A stretch of DNA of 64,000 nucleotides from Haladaptatus sp. ZSTT2 (lineage in GTDB: Archaea > Halobacteriota > Halobacteria > Halobacteriales > Halococcaceae), in assembly GCF_037081775.1 (NCBI RefSeq), contig NZ_JBAMHQ010000001.1:1612001-1676000 (forward strand), read 5' to 3'. The notes under the pieces were generated by a model. That model saw nothing but the letters and a program-made list of their open reading frames with translations, had not been told where the DNA came from and did no database searches. Shown here in pieces: positions 9,328 to 20,914 of the stretch; positions within the stretch are counted from its first letter, which is position 1; every line of letters starts with the position of its first letter. The position numbers were made by a program, and so were the translations under genes.

Positions 9328-9414
9328 ATGCACGAACGTCGCGGCCGCTCACGGTTTCGAGCGGTGGTTAGCTCGCGCTCACGAGTGGTGACACTCGACC
9401 GACGCCGCGGCTGA
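9328..9414 (+). CDS. 28-codon Arg-rich mini-ORF (speculative)
   Basis: ATG at 9328 lies about 27 nt after the TATA-like GTTTAACC, the exact spacing of a leaderless haloarchaeal gene. The frame runs 28 codons, ten of them Arg, and ends 9 nt before the ATG of the reductase-like gene. It could be a leader peptide or simply untranslated leader. High GC sequence easily yields Arg-rich chance frames, so support is positional only. Confidence 0.25.
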   Translation: MHERRGRSRFRAVVSSRSRVVTLDRRRG

Positions 9415-9423
9415 TTTTGAGAC

Positions 9424-10029
9424 ATGACACACCACCATTCACCACCACACACCGACACCCTTCGCTCGATACTCGACCGACCCAGTCTCGGAGACCGCCT
9501 CCCGGCTGACCTGCGTGACGACCTCGTTGCCGAGGCAGAACGCAGCCTCTCGCCGGAAGCCGACCGCGAGCAACTGTACGCGGTTCTCATCCAGTCACTC
9601 CTCGCGCGCAGTGAGCACGAACCGGGCTTCGAAGCCCTCGCTGCCACCCTGTTTCGGGACCGATGCTACGAGCAGGTGCTCGGCCACACGGTGGGAAGCG
9701 ACGCCTTCACCGAAGCCTACTGCGCCCACTTCAGAGACAGCATCCGCGAGGGCATCGCTCGGGATGTTTTCGTTGAACGCCTCGGTGAGTACAATCTTCA
9801 GGAACTCGCAGATTGCCTTGTTCCAGCCCGTGACGCAGACCTCGGCTACCGGGCGCTCGAAACGCTCACGAGCGACTCCTTCTTGCGAACGACAGGCGGA
9901 GAGCCACCCGAACTCCCCCAGACGTGCTGGATGCGCGTGGCGATGACGCTCGCCCTTCCCGAGGACGAACAGCGCAGAATCGACCACGCCGTCGATTACT
10001 ACGACGTACTCTCGACGATTGACTGGTAG
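9424..10029 (+). CDS. orphan N-terminal domain of ribonucleotide reductase large subunit
   Basis: 201-aa protein resembling the all-helical N-terminal domain (RNR_N) of class I ribonucleotide reductase alpha subunits. It has LYAVLIQSLLAR and TLFRDRCYEQVLG, then a 'DLGYRALETL' block, 'ELPQTCWMRVAMTLAL' and a final YYDVLSTIDW. In full enzymes that last segment leads directly into the MSxxTPTLFN start of the catalytic barrel. Here the frame stops, and no barrel sequence follows because the next gene is convergent. The N-terminal ATP cone is also absent. It could be a truncated remnant or a free regulatory/assembly domain. Codon bias is intact, which argues against decay. Confidence 0.65.
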   Translation: MTHHHSPPHTDTLRSILDRPSLGDRLPADLRDDLVAEAERSLSPEADREQLYAVLIQSLLARSEHEPGFEALAATLFRDRCYEQVLGHTVGSDAFTEAYCAHFRDSIREGIARDVFVERLGEYNLQELADCLVPARDADLGYRALETLTSDSFLRTTGGEPPELPQTCWMRVAMTLALPEDEQRRIDHAVDYYDVLSTIDW

Positions 10030-10030
10030 G

Positions 10031-10513
10031 TCAGACTGCCCGCGAGTAGACGAGTTCACTCACCGTCTCGTCACCCATTTTCACGCTCCCCGACCCCGAC
10101 TGCTCGAAGCCCATCCGGGTAAACAGCGTGCGCGCCATCTCGTCGCTTTCGACCACGATGGCCTTCATCTCGGGCACGTTCGAGTCGCGCATGTCGTCGC
10201 GGAGGCGTTCGTAGAGTCGGTAGCCAATTCCCTCGTCCCAGCGGTCAGGATGGGTGTACAGGCGAACGATGTCTCCTTCACCGTCGTCCATGTAGCCATG
10301 GCAGAAGCCGACGACACCGCCGTCGTCTGCAACGAGGAAGTCGGTCTCGGGCTGATCAAGAATGGCTTGGAGTGAACCTTCCGAATACCACTCCTCGACG
10401 GTTCGGGAAATGGTTTCTCCGTCGATGGCGTCCGCGTAGGTGGCCTTCCATGCGGCGTGGGCCACGGCCTTGATGCCAGCGAAATCGTCAGGGATTGCGG
10501 GTCGAATCTCCAT
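10031..10513 (-). CDS. GNAT family N-acetyltransferase
   Basis: 160-aa acetyltransferase of the GCN5 fold. It opens with the typical beta-1 segment MEIRPAIPDDFAGI. The acetyl-CoA loop is the variant WDEGIGYRLYERL near residue 104, in place of the R/QxxGxG/A motif. A beta-4 VVGFCHGYM precedes it, and ARTLFTRMGFE is the late helix. The substrate is unknown. I take the ATG at 10513 since the 28 upstream in-frame residues are Cys/Thr-rich and unlike the fold. It is convergent with, and 1 bp from, the reductase-like gene. Confidence 0.85.
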   Translation of the reverse strand: MEIRPAIPDDFAGIKAVAHAAWKATYADAIDGETISRTVEEWYSEGSLQAILDQPETDFLVADDGGVVGFCHGYMDDGEGDIVRLYTHPDRWDEGIGYRLYERLRDDMRDSNVPEMKAIVVESDEMARTLFTRMGFEQSGSGSVKMGDETVSELVYSRAV

Positions 10514-10606
10514 ACAGTCCTGTCGCTCCGTGCGGGCTTGAGTAGGACAGAAACACCAGTTCGGTGGGGTTATCGACAGTTTGGTTGCAGTTTGCACCGA
10601 CGTTCG

Positions 10607-11728
10607 CTACTCTGCTTCGACTTCCTCTGTCTGCACTGCTCCCTCCGCGTTCTCGACTTGTTGGAGAATCTCGTCGATGTCGTCCAGTCCGAGCAGCTCG
10701 CGGGTTTCGGCGTCGAATGCTTGGCTCAGCAGCTCTTCACCGCCCTCGCTCACGTCGCTCCCAGTCAGGTGTTTGCCGTAACGCCCAACGAGCGAGGTGA
10801 GCTCTTGGGGCATGATGTAGGTGGTCGAGGGGCTCGTCCCGATGGCTTCGAGCGATTCTAAGCCCTTATCGAGGACGGCACGCTCGCCCATCGACTCTGC
10901 GGCCCGCGCCCGGAGCGTCGTCGCAATCGCGTCGCCTTGGGCTTCGAGCATCTGGGCCTGTTTTTCCCCCTGTGCGCGGATGACTGAGGAGTTTTTGTCC
11001 CCTTGCGCCCGCTCGATGGAACTCCGGCGTTCCCCTTGGGCTTCGAGAATCATCGCCCGGCGGCGGCGCTCTGCGGAGGTCTGTTCTTCCATCGCGGCGA
11101 CCACGTCTTGGCTCGGCGTGATGGCTTGCACCTCGACGGCTTCGACGCGGACGCCCCACGCGTCGGTCGGCCCCTCTAACTCGCGGCGGATGCGGTCGTT
11201 GATTTCGCGTCGCCGGGAGAGCGTGTCGTCAAGCGCCATATCCCCGAGCACCGCTCGCAGCGTGGTCTGCGCCAGATTCGACGTGGCGCGCATGTAGTCG
11301 TCCACTTCGAGGAACGCCCGCTTTGCGTCGGTCACGCGGAGGTAGATGACGGCGTTTGCGACGACCGGCGAGTTGTCGCGTGTGATGGCCTCCTGTGAGG
11401 GCACGTCCATCGTCTGGGTGCGCATGTCGAAGGCGTAGGTCTGGGAGACGAACGGCGGGACAAACCGGATGCCGGGACCGAGCAGTTCGCGGAACTCACC
11501 GAAGATGGTGAGCGCCTGCTTTTCGTAGGCTTGGACGATGACGACCGACTTTGCGACGATGACGGCGGCTGCACCGAGCGCGAGGATGCCGAGAATTGCG
11601 GTGGTGTCGAGGACGCTCAGAAAGCCAAGGATGAAAAACGCGGCGACGACGAGGGCTACGATTCGCCCGATGCCGCTTAGGTCGGGGCCCGTAGAGCGCT
11701 TCCCCAGTTCGTAGAAGAAACTGTCCAT
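10607..11728 (-). CDS. SPFH/band 7 membrane protein (stomatin-like)
   Basis: 373-aa stomatin/prohibitin-type scaffold. Two N-terminal hydrophobic segments (about 22-42 and 44-64) are followed by the band-7 core (VPPFVSQTYAFDMRTQTMDVPSQEAITRDNSP). A long Ala/Glu/Arg coiled coil with repeats of the form AQGE/DK..S..RAQGE (about 215-290) follows, then an acidic tail. SPFH proteins oligomerise into membrane microdomains and often modulate FtsH-type proteases. No NfeD-type partner is adjacent; upstream is uvrC in the same direction but separated by 40 bp. Confidence 0.92.
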   Translation of the reverse strand: MDSFFYELGKRSTGPDLSGIGRIVALVVAAFFILGFLSVLDTTAILGILALGAAAVIVAKSVVIVQAYEKQALTIFGEFRELLGPGIRFVPPFVSQTYAFDMRTQTMDVPSQEAITRDNSPVVANAVIYLRVTDAKRAFLEVDDYMRATSNLAQTTLRAVLGDMALDDTLSRRREINDRIRRELEGPTDAWGVRVEAVEVQAITPSQDVVAAMEEQTSAERRRRAMILEAQGERRSSIERAQGDKNSSVIRAQGEKQAQMLEAQGDAIATTLRARAAESMGERAVLDKGLESLEAIGTSPSTTYIMPQELTSLVGRYGKHLTGSDVSEGGEELLSQAFDAETRELLGLDDIDEILQQVENAEGAVQTEEVEAE

Positions 11729-11768
11729 ACCCTCGATTCTCGTGTCACTGAGTTAATTGTTGGCCTGC

Positions 11769-13505
11769 CTACTGCAGTCGGCGCTTGATGGTCTCTGCCC
11801 GCGATTTCCCGACGCCAGAGACGGTTTGCAACTCGCACACTGAGGCGGCTTTGATACCATCGACGCTCCCGAACCGCCGGAGGAGTCGCTTCCTGAGTTC
11901 GGGACCGACACCCGGGATGTCGTCGAGAACGGTTTTCACCTCGTCGCGGAGCGTCTGGTGGTACTGCACCGCAAAGCGATGCGACTCATCGCGCACGCGC
12001 TGGAGCAGGTGGAGTTGCGGTGCGTTCGACGGCCAGTCGAAGGTGCCATCGGGCGTTATCACGAGTTCCTCGGCCTTTGCGAGCGCAATCGCGGGCACGT
12101 CCCAGCCGGTCTCAGCGAGCGCCTCGCGCGCTGCGTTCAACTGCCCTTCCCCGCCGTCGATGAGCAGGAGATCGGGGTCAGGGCGGTCGTCTCTGCCCGA
12201 GACGGCGCGGGCTGCCCGCCACCGGACGAGGTCGTGCATGTTCGCGTAGTCGTCGTTCGTGTCGGTGAGTTTCTTCCGACGGTAGTCCGATTTCTCGGGA
12301 GAGCCATCGACGAACGTGACGTTGCTTCCGACGACGGCTTTGCCCTGTGCGTGGCTCACGTCGAACCCCTCGATGCGGCGGATGCGCCCCATGGTGAGGG
12401 CGTCACCGAGCGCTCTCCCCTCGTCAGTGGCAGGCGACCGGCGGGCGTTTTTCAGCGCTAAATCAACGAGCGTCGCCTCCCTTCCTGCCCCCGGCACCCG
12501 CACCGAGACGCCCTCTGCCTCCAGCCACCGGTCGAGTTCCGGGTCTTCGTGGCGCTCTGGCAGCAGAATCGCGTCCGGTAACTCGCGTTCGGCGTAGAAC
12601 TGCGGGATGAACGCGGCGAGGACGGCTGCCACCCGTTCTTCGTCACCTTCGGGGGCAGTCATCGTGTACTGTTTTCGCTCCACGAGCTGGCCGCGTTCGC
12701 TGTGGAGGCGGGCAACCGTGGCGGTCTCGCCTTCGATGACCACGCCGAGGACGTCCACGACCATCTCGCTGCCCGATTTGGCGACAACATCGCCGCCACC
12801 GCCGTGGAACCGTTTGGCGGCTTCGAGGCGGTCTCTGAGGTTGGCGGCCCGCTCGAACTCCCGGTTCAGCGAGGCGCGCTCCATCTCGGCTTCGAGCGGT
12901 TCGGTGAGGATGCCGCTTTCACCTTCGAAAAATCGAATGACAGCGTCGACGTCCCCGACGTAGGCGTCCTCGGTGATTTCGCCGGTACACGGTGCGGTAC
13001 ACAGCCCGATGTTGAAGTCGATACACGGACGGGTTCGGCCTGCGAACTTGTGGTCAGAACACCCGCGGATGCCGTAGGTTTCGCGGATGGCTTTCACCAC
13101 CGCATCGACGCGTCGGCGGTCGGTGTACGGCCCGAAGACGGTCGCGCCTGCCTCGGGGTCGCGCGTGACTTCGATGCGCGGGAACTGGTGGCCCGTGAGT
13201 TGGACCAGTGGATAGGATTTGTCGTCTTTCAGCCGGACGTTGTACTTCGGTTGGTGGCGCTTGATGAGATTCGCTTCGAGCAGTAATGCCTGCGTCTCGG
13301 TGTCGGTGACGGCGTAGTCGATCGTCTCTGCCAACTCGACCATCTGGCCGATGCGGTAGCTCCGGGGGTCTGCGTACGACCGCACCCGAGCGCGCAGGTT
13401 GACCGCTTTTCCGACGTAGAGCGTGGTACCGCCCGCTAAAAACTGGTAGACACCGGGCTCGGTGGGCAGTGTTGCAGCCTGCTCACGGAGGGCGGCCACG
13501 TCCAT
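11769..13505 (-). CDS. uvrC: excinuclease ABC subunit UvrC
   Basis: 578-aa dual-incision nuclease of nucleotide excision repair. It has an N-terminal GIY-YIG nuclease ([27 protein letters not shown]) and Cys residues in [16 protein letters not shown], probably the UvrC Fe-S/cysteine region. A UVR motif ([18 protein letters not shown]) follows. The C-terminal RNase H-like nuclease includes GFDVSHAQG and [13 protein letters not shown], and tandem HhH motifs end the protein ([23 protein letters not shown]). The ATG at 13505 gives the family-like [14 protein letters not shown] start; 13562 is an upstream in-frame codon without homology. Confidence 0.97.
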   Translation of the reverse strand: MDVAALREQAATLPTEPGVYQFLAGGTTLYVGKAVNLRARVRSYADPRSYRIGQMVELAETIDYAVTDTETQALLLEANLIKRHQPKYNVRLKDDKSYPLVQLTGHQFPRIEVTRDPEAGATVFGPYTDRRRVDAVVKAIRETYGIRGCSDHKFAGRTRPCIDFNIGLCTAPCTGEITEDAYVGDVDAVIRFFEGESGILTEPLEAEMERASLNREFERAANLRDRLEAAKRFHGGGGDVVAKSGSEMVVDVLGVVIEGETATVARLHSERGQLVERKQYTMTAPEGDEERVAAVLAAFIPQFYAERELPDAILLPERHEDPELDRWLEAEGVSVRVPGAGREATLVDLALKNARRSPATDEGRALGDALTMGRIRRIEGFDVSHAQGKAVVGSNVTFVDGSPEKSDYRRKKLTDTNDDYANMHDLVRWRAARAVSGRDDRPDPDLLLIDGGEGQLNAAREALAETGWDVPAIALAKAEELVITPDGTFDWPSNAPQLHLLQRVRDESHRFAVQYHQTLRDEVKTVLDDIPGVGPELRKRLLRRFGSVDGIKAASVCELQTVSGVGKSRAETIKRRLQ

Positions 13506-13583
13506 ACCTGACTCGAACATCTCGAAGCGTTTCAACCGTTCGCTACCGTGGGATACAAGCACAGGGCGGTCTGACCACCCGAC

Positions 13584-13847
13584 ATGACCGATTCAATGCG
13601 CCTCTGGCTCGTCCACCGAACCTACGACGACAAGGGACTGATCTCGCTCGTGTACGCCACCGAGGACGGAACTCGCCATCTCCCGAAAGAGCGGGCGGCG
13701 AGCGCACTCGGTCGGATTCCGGTGACCGCGGCCATCGACGTAGACGCGAGCGACGTGTATCCCGTCGAAGACGAAGCAACCCGTGAGCGATACGAGAAAG
13801 AAGCGACGCGGATGGCAGCGCGTCACAATCCCACGGACGAGGTGTGA
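13584..13847 (+). CDS. conserved small haloarchaeal protein, function unknown
   Basis: 87-aa acidic protein beginning [18 protein letters not shown], with a short beta-rich first half ([11 protein letters not shown]) and a helical, charged tail. No catalytic motif is apparent. It is divergent from uvrC by 78 bp and precedes the ABC transporter operon by 36 bp, so it may be the first gene of that operon. The style of sequence is familiar among haloarchaeal hypothetical proteins, but I cannot assign a family. Confidence 0.65.
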   Translation: MTDSMRLWLVHRTYDDKGLISLVYATEDGTRHLPKERAASALGRIPVTAAIDVDASDVYPVEDEATRERYEKEATRMAARHNPTDEV

Positions 13848-13883
13848 CACAAAATTTTTCACTCGCTCAACACATGAGCCACT

Positions 13884-14792
13884 ATGGCCGCCATTGAACT
13901 GGCCGATGTCACCAAGCGATTCGGTGACACGGTCGCCCTGAAACAACTCTCGCTACGTGTCGAGCAAGGCGAAATTTATGGCTTTCTCGGCCCGAACGGG
14001 GCGGGGAAATCGACGACCATCAACCTCCTCTTAGACTTCATCCGCCCAACGGCCGGCACGGTCACCGTGCTCGGCCACGACGCCCAACAAGAGAGCCTCG
14101 CCGTCCGCCAGAACACGGGCGTCCTCCCCGAAGGCTTCTCCGTGTACAACCGCCTCACCGGGCGCAAGCACGTCGAGTTCGCCATCGAGTCGAAAAACGC
14201 AACCGACGATCCGGACGCGCTGTTAAAGCGCGTCGGGCTTGCAGGCGACGGCGACCGCAAAGCAGGCGGCTACTCGAAAGGGATGCGCCAGCGTCTCGCC
14301 CTCGCCATGGCTATCGCGGGCAGTCCAGACCTCCTCATCTTAGACGAACCCTCCACTGGTCTCGACCCGAACGGCGCACGCGAGATGCGCCGCATCATCA
14401 CCGAAGAGCGCGACCGCGGCGCGACCGTGTTCTTCTCCAGTCACATCTTAGAGCAGGTCGAAGCCATCTGCGACCGCGTGGGGATTCTCAGACAGGGTGA
14501 ACTCGTCGCAGAGGACACCCTCGACGCCCTGCGCGACGAGACCGACGCCGGAACCACCCTCGTCATCACGGTCGGTGCGCTCCCGGACGAAGCACTCGCC
14601 GCCGTGCGCGACCTCTCTGGAGTCATCGACGTGACCCACGACGAGGACACGCTCACCGTTTCGTGTGAAGACGGGAGCAAAACGCGCGTCCTCACCACGC
14701 TCGAGGACAACGGCGCGACCGTCCAAGACTTCTCGACCAAAGAAGCCTCACTCGAAGACCTGTTCGCCTCGTACACGGAGGTGTCCGCATGA
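13884..14792 (+). CDS. ABC transporter ATP-binding protein
   Basis: 302-aa ATPase of the DrrA/CcmA/NatA exporter group. Walker A is GPNGAGKS at residues 36-43. The Q-loop region is near LPEGFSVYNRLTG. The signature appears as YSKGMRQRLALAMAI, and Walker B is LLILDEPSTGLDP, followed by the H-loop SSHIL. A C-terminal extension of about 80 residues is typical of the DUF4162 type. It partners with the permease that starts inside its last codon (ATGA overlap at 14789). The cargo is unknown; the Na+ or drug exporter types are possibilities. Confidence 0.95.
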   Translation: MAAIELADVTKRFGDTVALKQLSLRVEQGEIYGFLGPNGAGKSTTINLLLDFIRPTAGTVTVLGHDAQQESLAVRQNTGVLPEGFSVYNRLTGRKHVEFAIESKNATDDPDALLKRVGLAGDGDRKAGGYSKGMRQRLALAMAIAGSPDLLILDEPSTGLDPNGAREMRRIITEERDRGATVFFSSHILEQVEAICDRVGILRQGELVAEDTLDALRDETDAGTTLVITVGALPDEALAAVRDLSGVIDVTHDEDTLTVSCEDGSKTRVLTTLEDNGATVQDFSTKEASLEDLFASYTEVSA

Positions 14793-15619
14793 GCGTCGTC
14801 ACCGTCGCCAAAAAGGACTTCGCGGACGCCATCCGCTCGAAAGTGCTGCTCGCACTTGCCACGCTGTTCGTCCTGTTCGCGGGCGGTGCGGCCTACATCT
14901 TTGCTGAATTCTTCAGCGGCGCAAATGAAGCCATCTCTGCGGTCGGATTCATCGTGTTCTTGCTCGGGCCGGTTGGGACGCTCGTCCCACTCACCGGTCT
15001 CATCGTCGGCTACAAAGCAATCGTCGGTGAGCGAGAGAGCGGGAGTCTCAAGTTCCTGCTCGCACTGCCCCACACCCGCCGCGACGTCGTGCTCGGCAAG
15101 GTGGTCGGTCGCTCTGGCGTGCTCGCCACGGCGATTCTCGCCGGCTTCGCCCTCGCCGCCGTCATCGCGATTACCCTCTACAGTTCGTTCTCACCAGCGA
15201 CGTTCCTCGGGTTCACCGCCCTCACGCTCCTGTTCGGAGCCGTGTTCGTGAGCGTCGGAGTTGGCATCTCCGCTTCGACCAGTTCCTCCTCGAAGGCAAC
15301 CGCCGCAGTCATCGGCTTTTTCCTCCTGTTCGAGTTCCTCTGGGGGCTCATCCCAACGCTCCTCAACTACGCCATCACCGGGAGCTTCGGCTTCCAAGGG
15401 CCACCGCCGAGCTGGTACCAGTTCCTCACGAACGTCAGCCCGAGCGCCGCGTTTGGCAACGCCATCAAGCTCGTGCTCCCGGCCGACGCCGGAGTCTCGA
15501 TGCCCGGACAAGTCACGTCCCTCTTTGCCGAAGGCTGGTTCGGCCTGCTCATCCTCCTCGCGTGGGCGGTAATTCCGCTTGCCCTTGGCTACCTCCGCTT
15601 CGAGCGCGCAGACCTCTAA
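14789..15619 (+). CDS. ABC-2 type transporter permease
   Basis: 276-aa permease with six predicted transmembrane spans and a soluble loop including the conserved ERESGSLKFLLALPHTRRDVVLGK sequence family (ABC-2/NosY-like, region from residue 76). It overlaps the ATPase gene by 4 nt, indicating translational coupling. The YQFLTNVSPSAAFGNAIKLVLP stretch near residue 210 resembles the extracytoplasmic loop of haloarchaeal copper/nitrous-oxide-type permeases. The substrate is not predictable. Confidence 0.93.
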   Translation: MSVVTVAKKDFADAIRSKVLLALATLFVLFAGGAAYIFAEFFSGANEAISAVGFIVFLLGPVGTLVPLTGLIVGYKAIVGERESGSLKFLLALPHTRRDVVLGKVVGRSGVLATAILAGFALAAVIAITLYSSFSPATFLGFTALTLLFGAVFVSVGVGISASTSSSSKATAAVIGFFLLFEFLWGLIPTLLNYAITGSFGFQGPPPSWYQFLTNVSPSAAFGNAIKLVLPADAGVSMPGQVTSLFAEGWFGLLILLAWAVIPLALGYLRFERADL

Positions 15620-15657
15620 GCCACACACCTTTTGTTTCGCCCGGCGTGTCCCCACCA

Positions 15658-18109
<2,452 letters not shown>

Positions 18110-18322
18110 TTAAAATCTCGGGGAGAGGGTCTCGATGGTTTCGAGTTCGGCGGCACACCGCTTTGCAAAGGCGAGGAGGTCGAGGTCGGCGTCGGGGTCA
18201 ACCGAGACGATGACGCCCGCGTTCTCCTCGAAATAGAACCGTACGATGAGCGGGTTGCCGAAGCATGTGGGGGCTTTGTGTGTGAACATGGCCTGACACT
18301 GGCGACACTTGGTCAGACCCAC
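18110..18322 (-). CDS. small conserved protein, function unknown
   Basis: 70-aa ORF (59 aa if the ATG at 18289 is used) with CRQCQ and later Cys residues at the N-terminus and a beta-alpha pattern GNPLIVRFYFEENAGVIVSVD then DLDLLAFAKRCAAELE. I do not know the family. It is divergent from the aminotransferase at 18356, with starts 33-66 bp apart. The C-terminal 50 residues have good codon bias and protein-like pattern, so the gene is probably real; the exact start is uncertain. Confidence 0.5.
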   Translation of the reverse strand: MGLTKCRQCQAMFTHKAPTCFGNPLIVRFYFEENAGVIVSVDPDADLDLLAFAKRCAAELETIETLSPRF

Positions 18323-18355
18323 AGGCGTTATCTGTTGGGCCTCAAAGTGAGAGGT

Positions 18356-19528
18356 ATGTCGGAGGAGTTCCTCCTGTTGAACCCAGGACCAGTCCCGATC
18401 ACCGATGCGGTACGCAGAGCCATGGACGGGTCGATGATCTCACACCGCTCGGCCGAATTCGAAGCCACCTACGCTCGCGCGCAGGACGGCCTTTCTTACA
18501 TCTTCGAGTGTTCGACACTCGACGGGTCTTCTACGTCCGCAGGAGGAACCAGCCTCATCTTGAACGGCACGGCCACGATGGGCATGGAGGCCGCCGTGGC
18601 GAACCTCACGGACGACGACAGCGAGGTCGTCGCGCTCGTAAACGGCAAGTTCGGCCGCCGGTTCAAACGCATCGCAGACCGCCACGCACAGGTTTCGGCC
18701 GTCGAAATCGAGTGGGGTGAATCGTTCGACCTTGCCGAGGTTGCCGAGGTCATCACCGACGACACGGACGTGGTCACGATAGTACACAACGAGACCTCGA
18801 CGGGCGTGTTGAACCCGGTCGAACAGGTCGGTGAACTCGCTGCCGCCGCGGACGCCCGCTTCGTCGTAGACGGCGTCACCAGCATCGGCGGCGATGTGTT
18901 CAAAATCGACGACTGGAACGTTGACATCGCCATCACCGACTCCCAGAAGGCGCTCGCCGCGCCGCCGGGCGTGAGCGCGATGTACGTCGCAGACCGCGCC
19001 GTTGAGCACATCGACGGCGAGGGCGCGCCGTTCTACGAGGACTTAGACTGGCATCTTCGCAAAGCCGAGTCCCACCAGACGCCGTTTACGAGCGCCGTCC
19101 CGCTGTTTCGGTCGCTCGCGGTCGCCGTCGAGCAAATTGAAGACGAGACGATGCCGACGCGCATTGCCCGCCACCGCCGCCAGTCCGCGGCGTTCCGCGC
19201 TGGCTTCGAGGCGATGGGCCTCTCACTTTTCGCCTCGCTCAACGAGGATTCGGCCTACTCGAACACGCTCACGTCGGTCGCGTTGCCCGAATCGGTCAAA
19301 GAAGCACCGAGCGACTTTTTCGACGCGGTCAAAGAGCGAAACGTCTCCATCAGCGGCGGACAGGCCCACCTCGGCGGACACATCTTCCGCGTCTCGAACA
19401 TGGGCAACCTCGATGACGACCAGATTCTGCGCGGGATACGGACGATTGGCGAGGCCATGACCGACGTCGGCGTCGATGCGGACACCGAGGCCGCCCTTTC
19501 GGCCGCCCGCGCTGAACTGGACGACTAA
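18356..19528 (+). CDS. alanine-glyoxylate/serine-pyruvate aminotransferase family enzyme
   Basis: 390-aa PLP-dependent class V aminotransferase. It has LLNPGPVPITDAVRRAM at the N-terminus, a dehydrogenase-like glycine-rich PLP phosphate-binding segment, VVDGVTSIGGD (Asp contacting the PLP nitrogen) and the Schiff-base Lys in TDSQKALAAPPG. Related enzymes use alanine, serine or aspartate with glyoxylate, pyruvate or hydroxypyruvate; SgaA/AGXT and tritium-exchange hydrogenase subunits are the nearest types. The upstream in-frame extension is unlike the family, so I use ATG 18356. Confidence 0.9.
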   Translation: MSEEFLLLNPGPVPITDAVRRAMDGSMISHRSAEFEATYARAQDGLSYIFECSTLDGSSTSAGGTSLILNGTATMGMEAAVANLTDDDSEVVALVNGKFGRRFKRIADRHAQVSAVEIEWGESFDLAEVAEVITDDTDVVTIVHNETSTGVLNPVEQVGELAAAADARFVVDGVTSIGGDVFKIDDWNVDIAITDSQKALAAPPGVSAMYVADRAVEHIDGEGAPFYEDLDWHLRKAESHQTPFTSAVPLFRSLAVAVEQIEDETMPTRIARHRRQSAAFRAGFEAMGLSLFASLNEDSAYSNTLTSVALPESVKEAPSDFFDAVKERNVSISGGQAHLGGHIFRVSNMGNLDDDQILRGIRTIGEAMTDVGVDADTEAALSAARAELDD

Positions 19529-19529
19529 C

Positions 19530-20726
19530 TCAGCGTCCGGCTTCCGCGCCGAACAGCGACTGTTTTTCGAGTTTTAGGCGGACGAACACGGGAATCGTGA
19601 GCAGCGCGATGGCGATTTCCAGCCCGCCTGCGACGAGGAACGCGGCGAGGAAGCCGTAGGCATCGGCCACCGCGCCGCCGACGACGATGCCCGTGAGAAA
19701 CCCGATCGAGCCGAAGATGTTGAACCCGCCCATGGCGACGCCGCGTTCGGTGTCCCGCGAGAGGTCGTTTACGAGCGCCATCGTCGCCGGGGCCATGAGC
19801 GCGCCAAGGACGCCGACGACGACCATGCCGACGCGGGCGGCGTTCAGGCTGGAGGCGAGGCCAACGGCGATGACGGCCACCCCATACAGGCCCGAACCGA
19901 CGACGACCGGCCCGACTCTCCCGATTCGGTCTGAGAGTACGCCAAAGGGGTACTGAAGCAGGGCAAACGGGACGAAAAACAGCGCGAGCACGAGGCCGGT
20001 TTGGGCGGCGTCTAAGCCGAACGCGGTGCGGAAATAGAACGTCCCGACGAGGGCGAAAAAGCCCGCCGTGAGTCGGTCGATGAAGCCAAAGGCGTAGGGC
20101 AGGAGGAGGACGGGCGTCTTCTTGAGGCCCGAAAGGGTGGCTGCGACACCGTCGTGATTCTTCGGGGCGCGGTCGGTGACGAATATCGTGAGTACGGCCC
20201 CGAGTGCGAGCAGGCCGCTTGCGAGGTAGAGTGGTGCGAGTGGGTCTATCGTGGTGAGTCTGCCGCCGAGCGGTGCGCCGAGAGCAGTGCCGAGGCCGAT
20301 GGCGATGCCCGCCGCGCCCATGTTCTTGCCGTGGCCGCCGTCCAAATCCATCAGCATGGTCATGGCGAGCGAGAAGGCGGCGATGGTGACCGCGCCTTGG
20401 ACGAATCGAAGAACGAGCACGGCTCCGAAGGCGGTGATGCCGACCACGGGGAGGACGGCGAGCAGAGAGTAGCCAACCGCCCCACCGAGTGCGCCGAGGG
20501 CGATGTAGGGCGCTCGCCGTCCCGTCGAATCGCTCAAACTCCCCCAGACGCCCGCAAAGAGGACGAATCCCAGAAATTCGGCCGTGAGAAACCACATGCC
20601 TGCGTCGAGGCTCGTGGTCGCGCCGAGGGCCGCGAGTAAGTCCGGGACGCCGGGGTAGAGGAGCACCTGCGCGAACAACACGACGAACACGACGAGTGCG
20701 AGGCGTATCCGGTCTGTCCCGACCAT
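19530..20726 (-). CDS. MFS transporter
   Basis: 398-aa, twelve-span MFS carrier of the multidrug/sugar efflux style. Motif A is GSLSDSTGRRAP between TM2 and TM3, with its C-terminal counterpart GVLSDRIGRVGP. The GxxxGPxxGG signature of exporters appears as GTALGAPLGGRLTTID. The substrate is unknown. It is convergent with the aminotransferase (1 bp apart). Its ATG at 20726 is preceded by AT-rich promoter sequence. Confidence 0.88.
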   Translation of the reverse strand: MVGTDRIRLALVVFVVLFAQVLLYPGVPDLLAALGATTSLDAGMWFLTAEFLGFVLFAGVWGSLSDSTGRRAPYIALGALGGAVGYSLLAVLPVVGITAFGAVLVLRFVQGAVTIAAFSLAMTMLMDLDGGHGKNMGAAGIAIGLGTALGAPLGGRLTTIDPLAPLYLASGLLALGAVLTIFVTDRAPKNHDGVAATLSGLKKTPVLLLPYAFGFIDRLTAGFFALVGTFYFRTAFGLDAAQTGLVLALFFVPFALLQYPFGVLSDRIGRVGPVVVGSGLYGVAVIAVGLASSLNAARVGMVVVGVLGALMAPATMALVNDLSRDTERGVAMGGFNIFGSIGFLTGIVVGGAVADAYGFLAAFLVAGGLEIAIALLTIPVFVRLKLEKQSLFGAEAGR

Positions 20727-20914
20727 GTGGGTAGGAAGAACCTGAACGGGCTAAATCTCTGTGTTCGCAGTGGGACGACCGTTTCAGTGAGAAAACGCTC
20801 GACGTGAACGTTCTTCCTGTCAGGTCTGTCTCGGTAGTTAGTAAATCTCTAATTCTGACATTTCCCGTTTAACGATATTATTCTCACGCGAATGTGGGGA
20901 CAGGGGACAGAGAC
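20727..20914. promoter_or_regulatory. divergent promoter region, MFS and pilin genes
   Basis: AT-rich sequence with GTTAGTAAATCTCTAATT near 20836 and TTTAACGATATTATT near 20868-20882. These are plausible TATA elements for the pilin gene on the right and perhaps the MFS gene on the left. No further ORF is seen. Confidence 0.4.
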
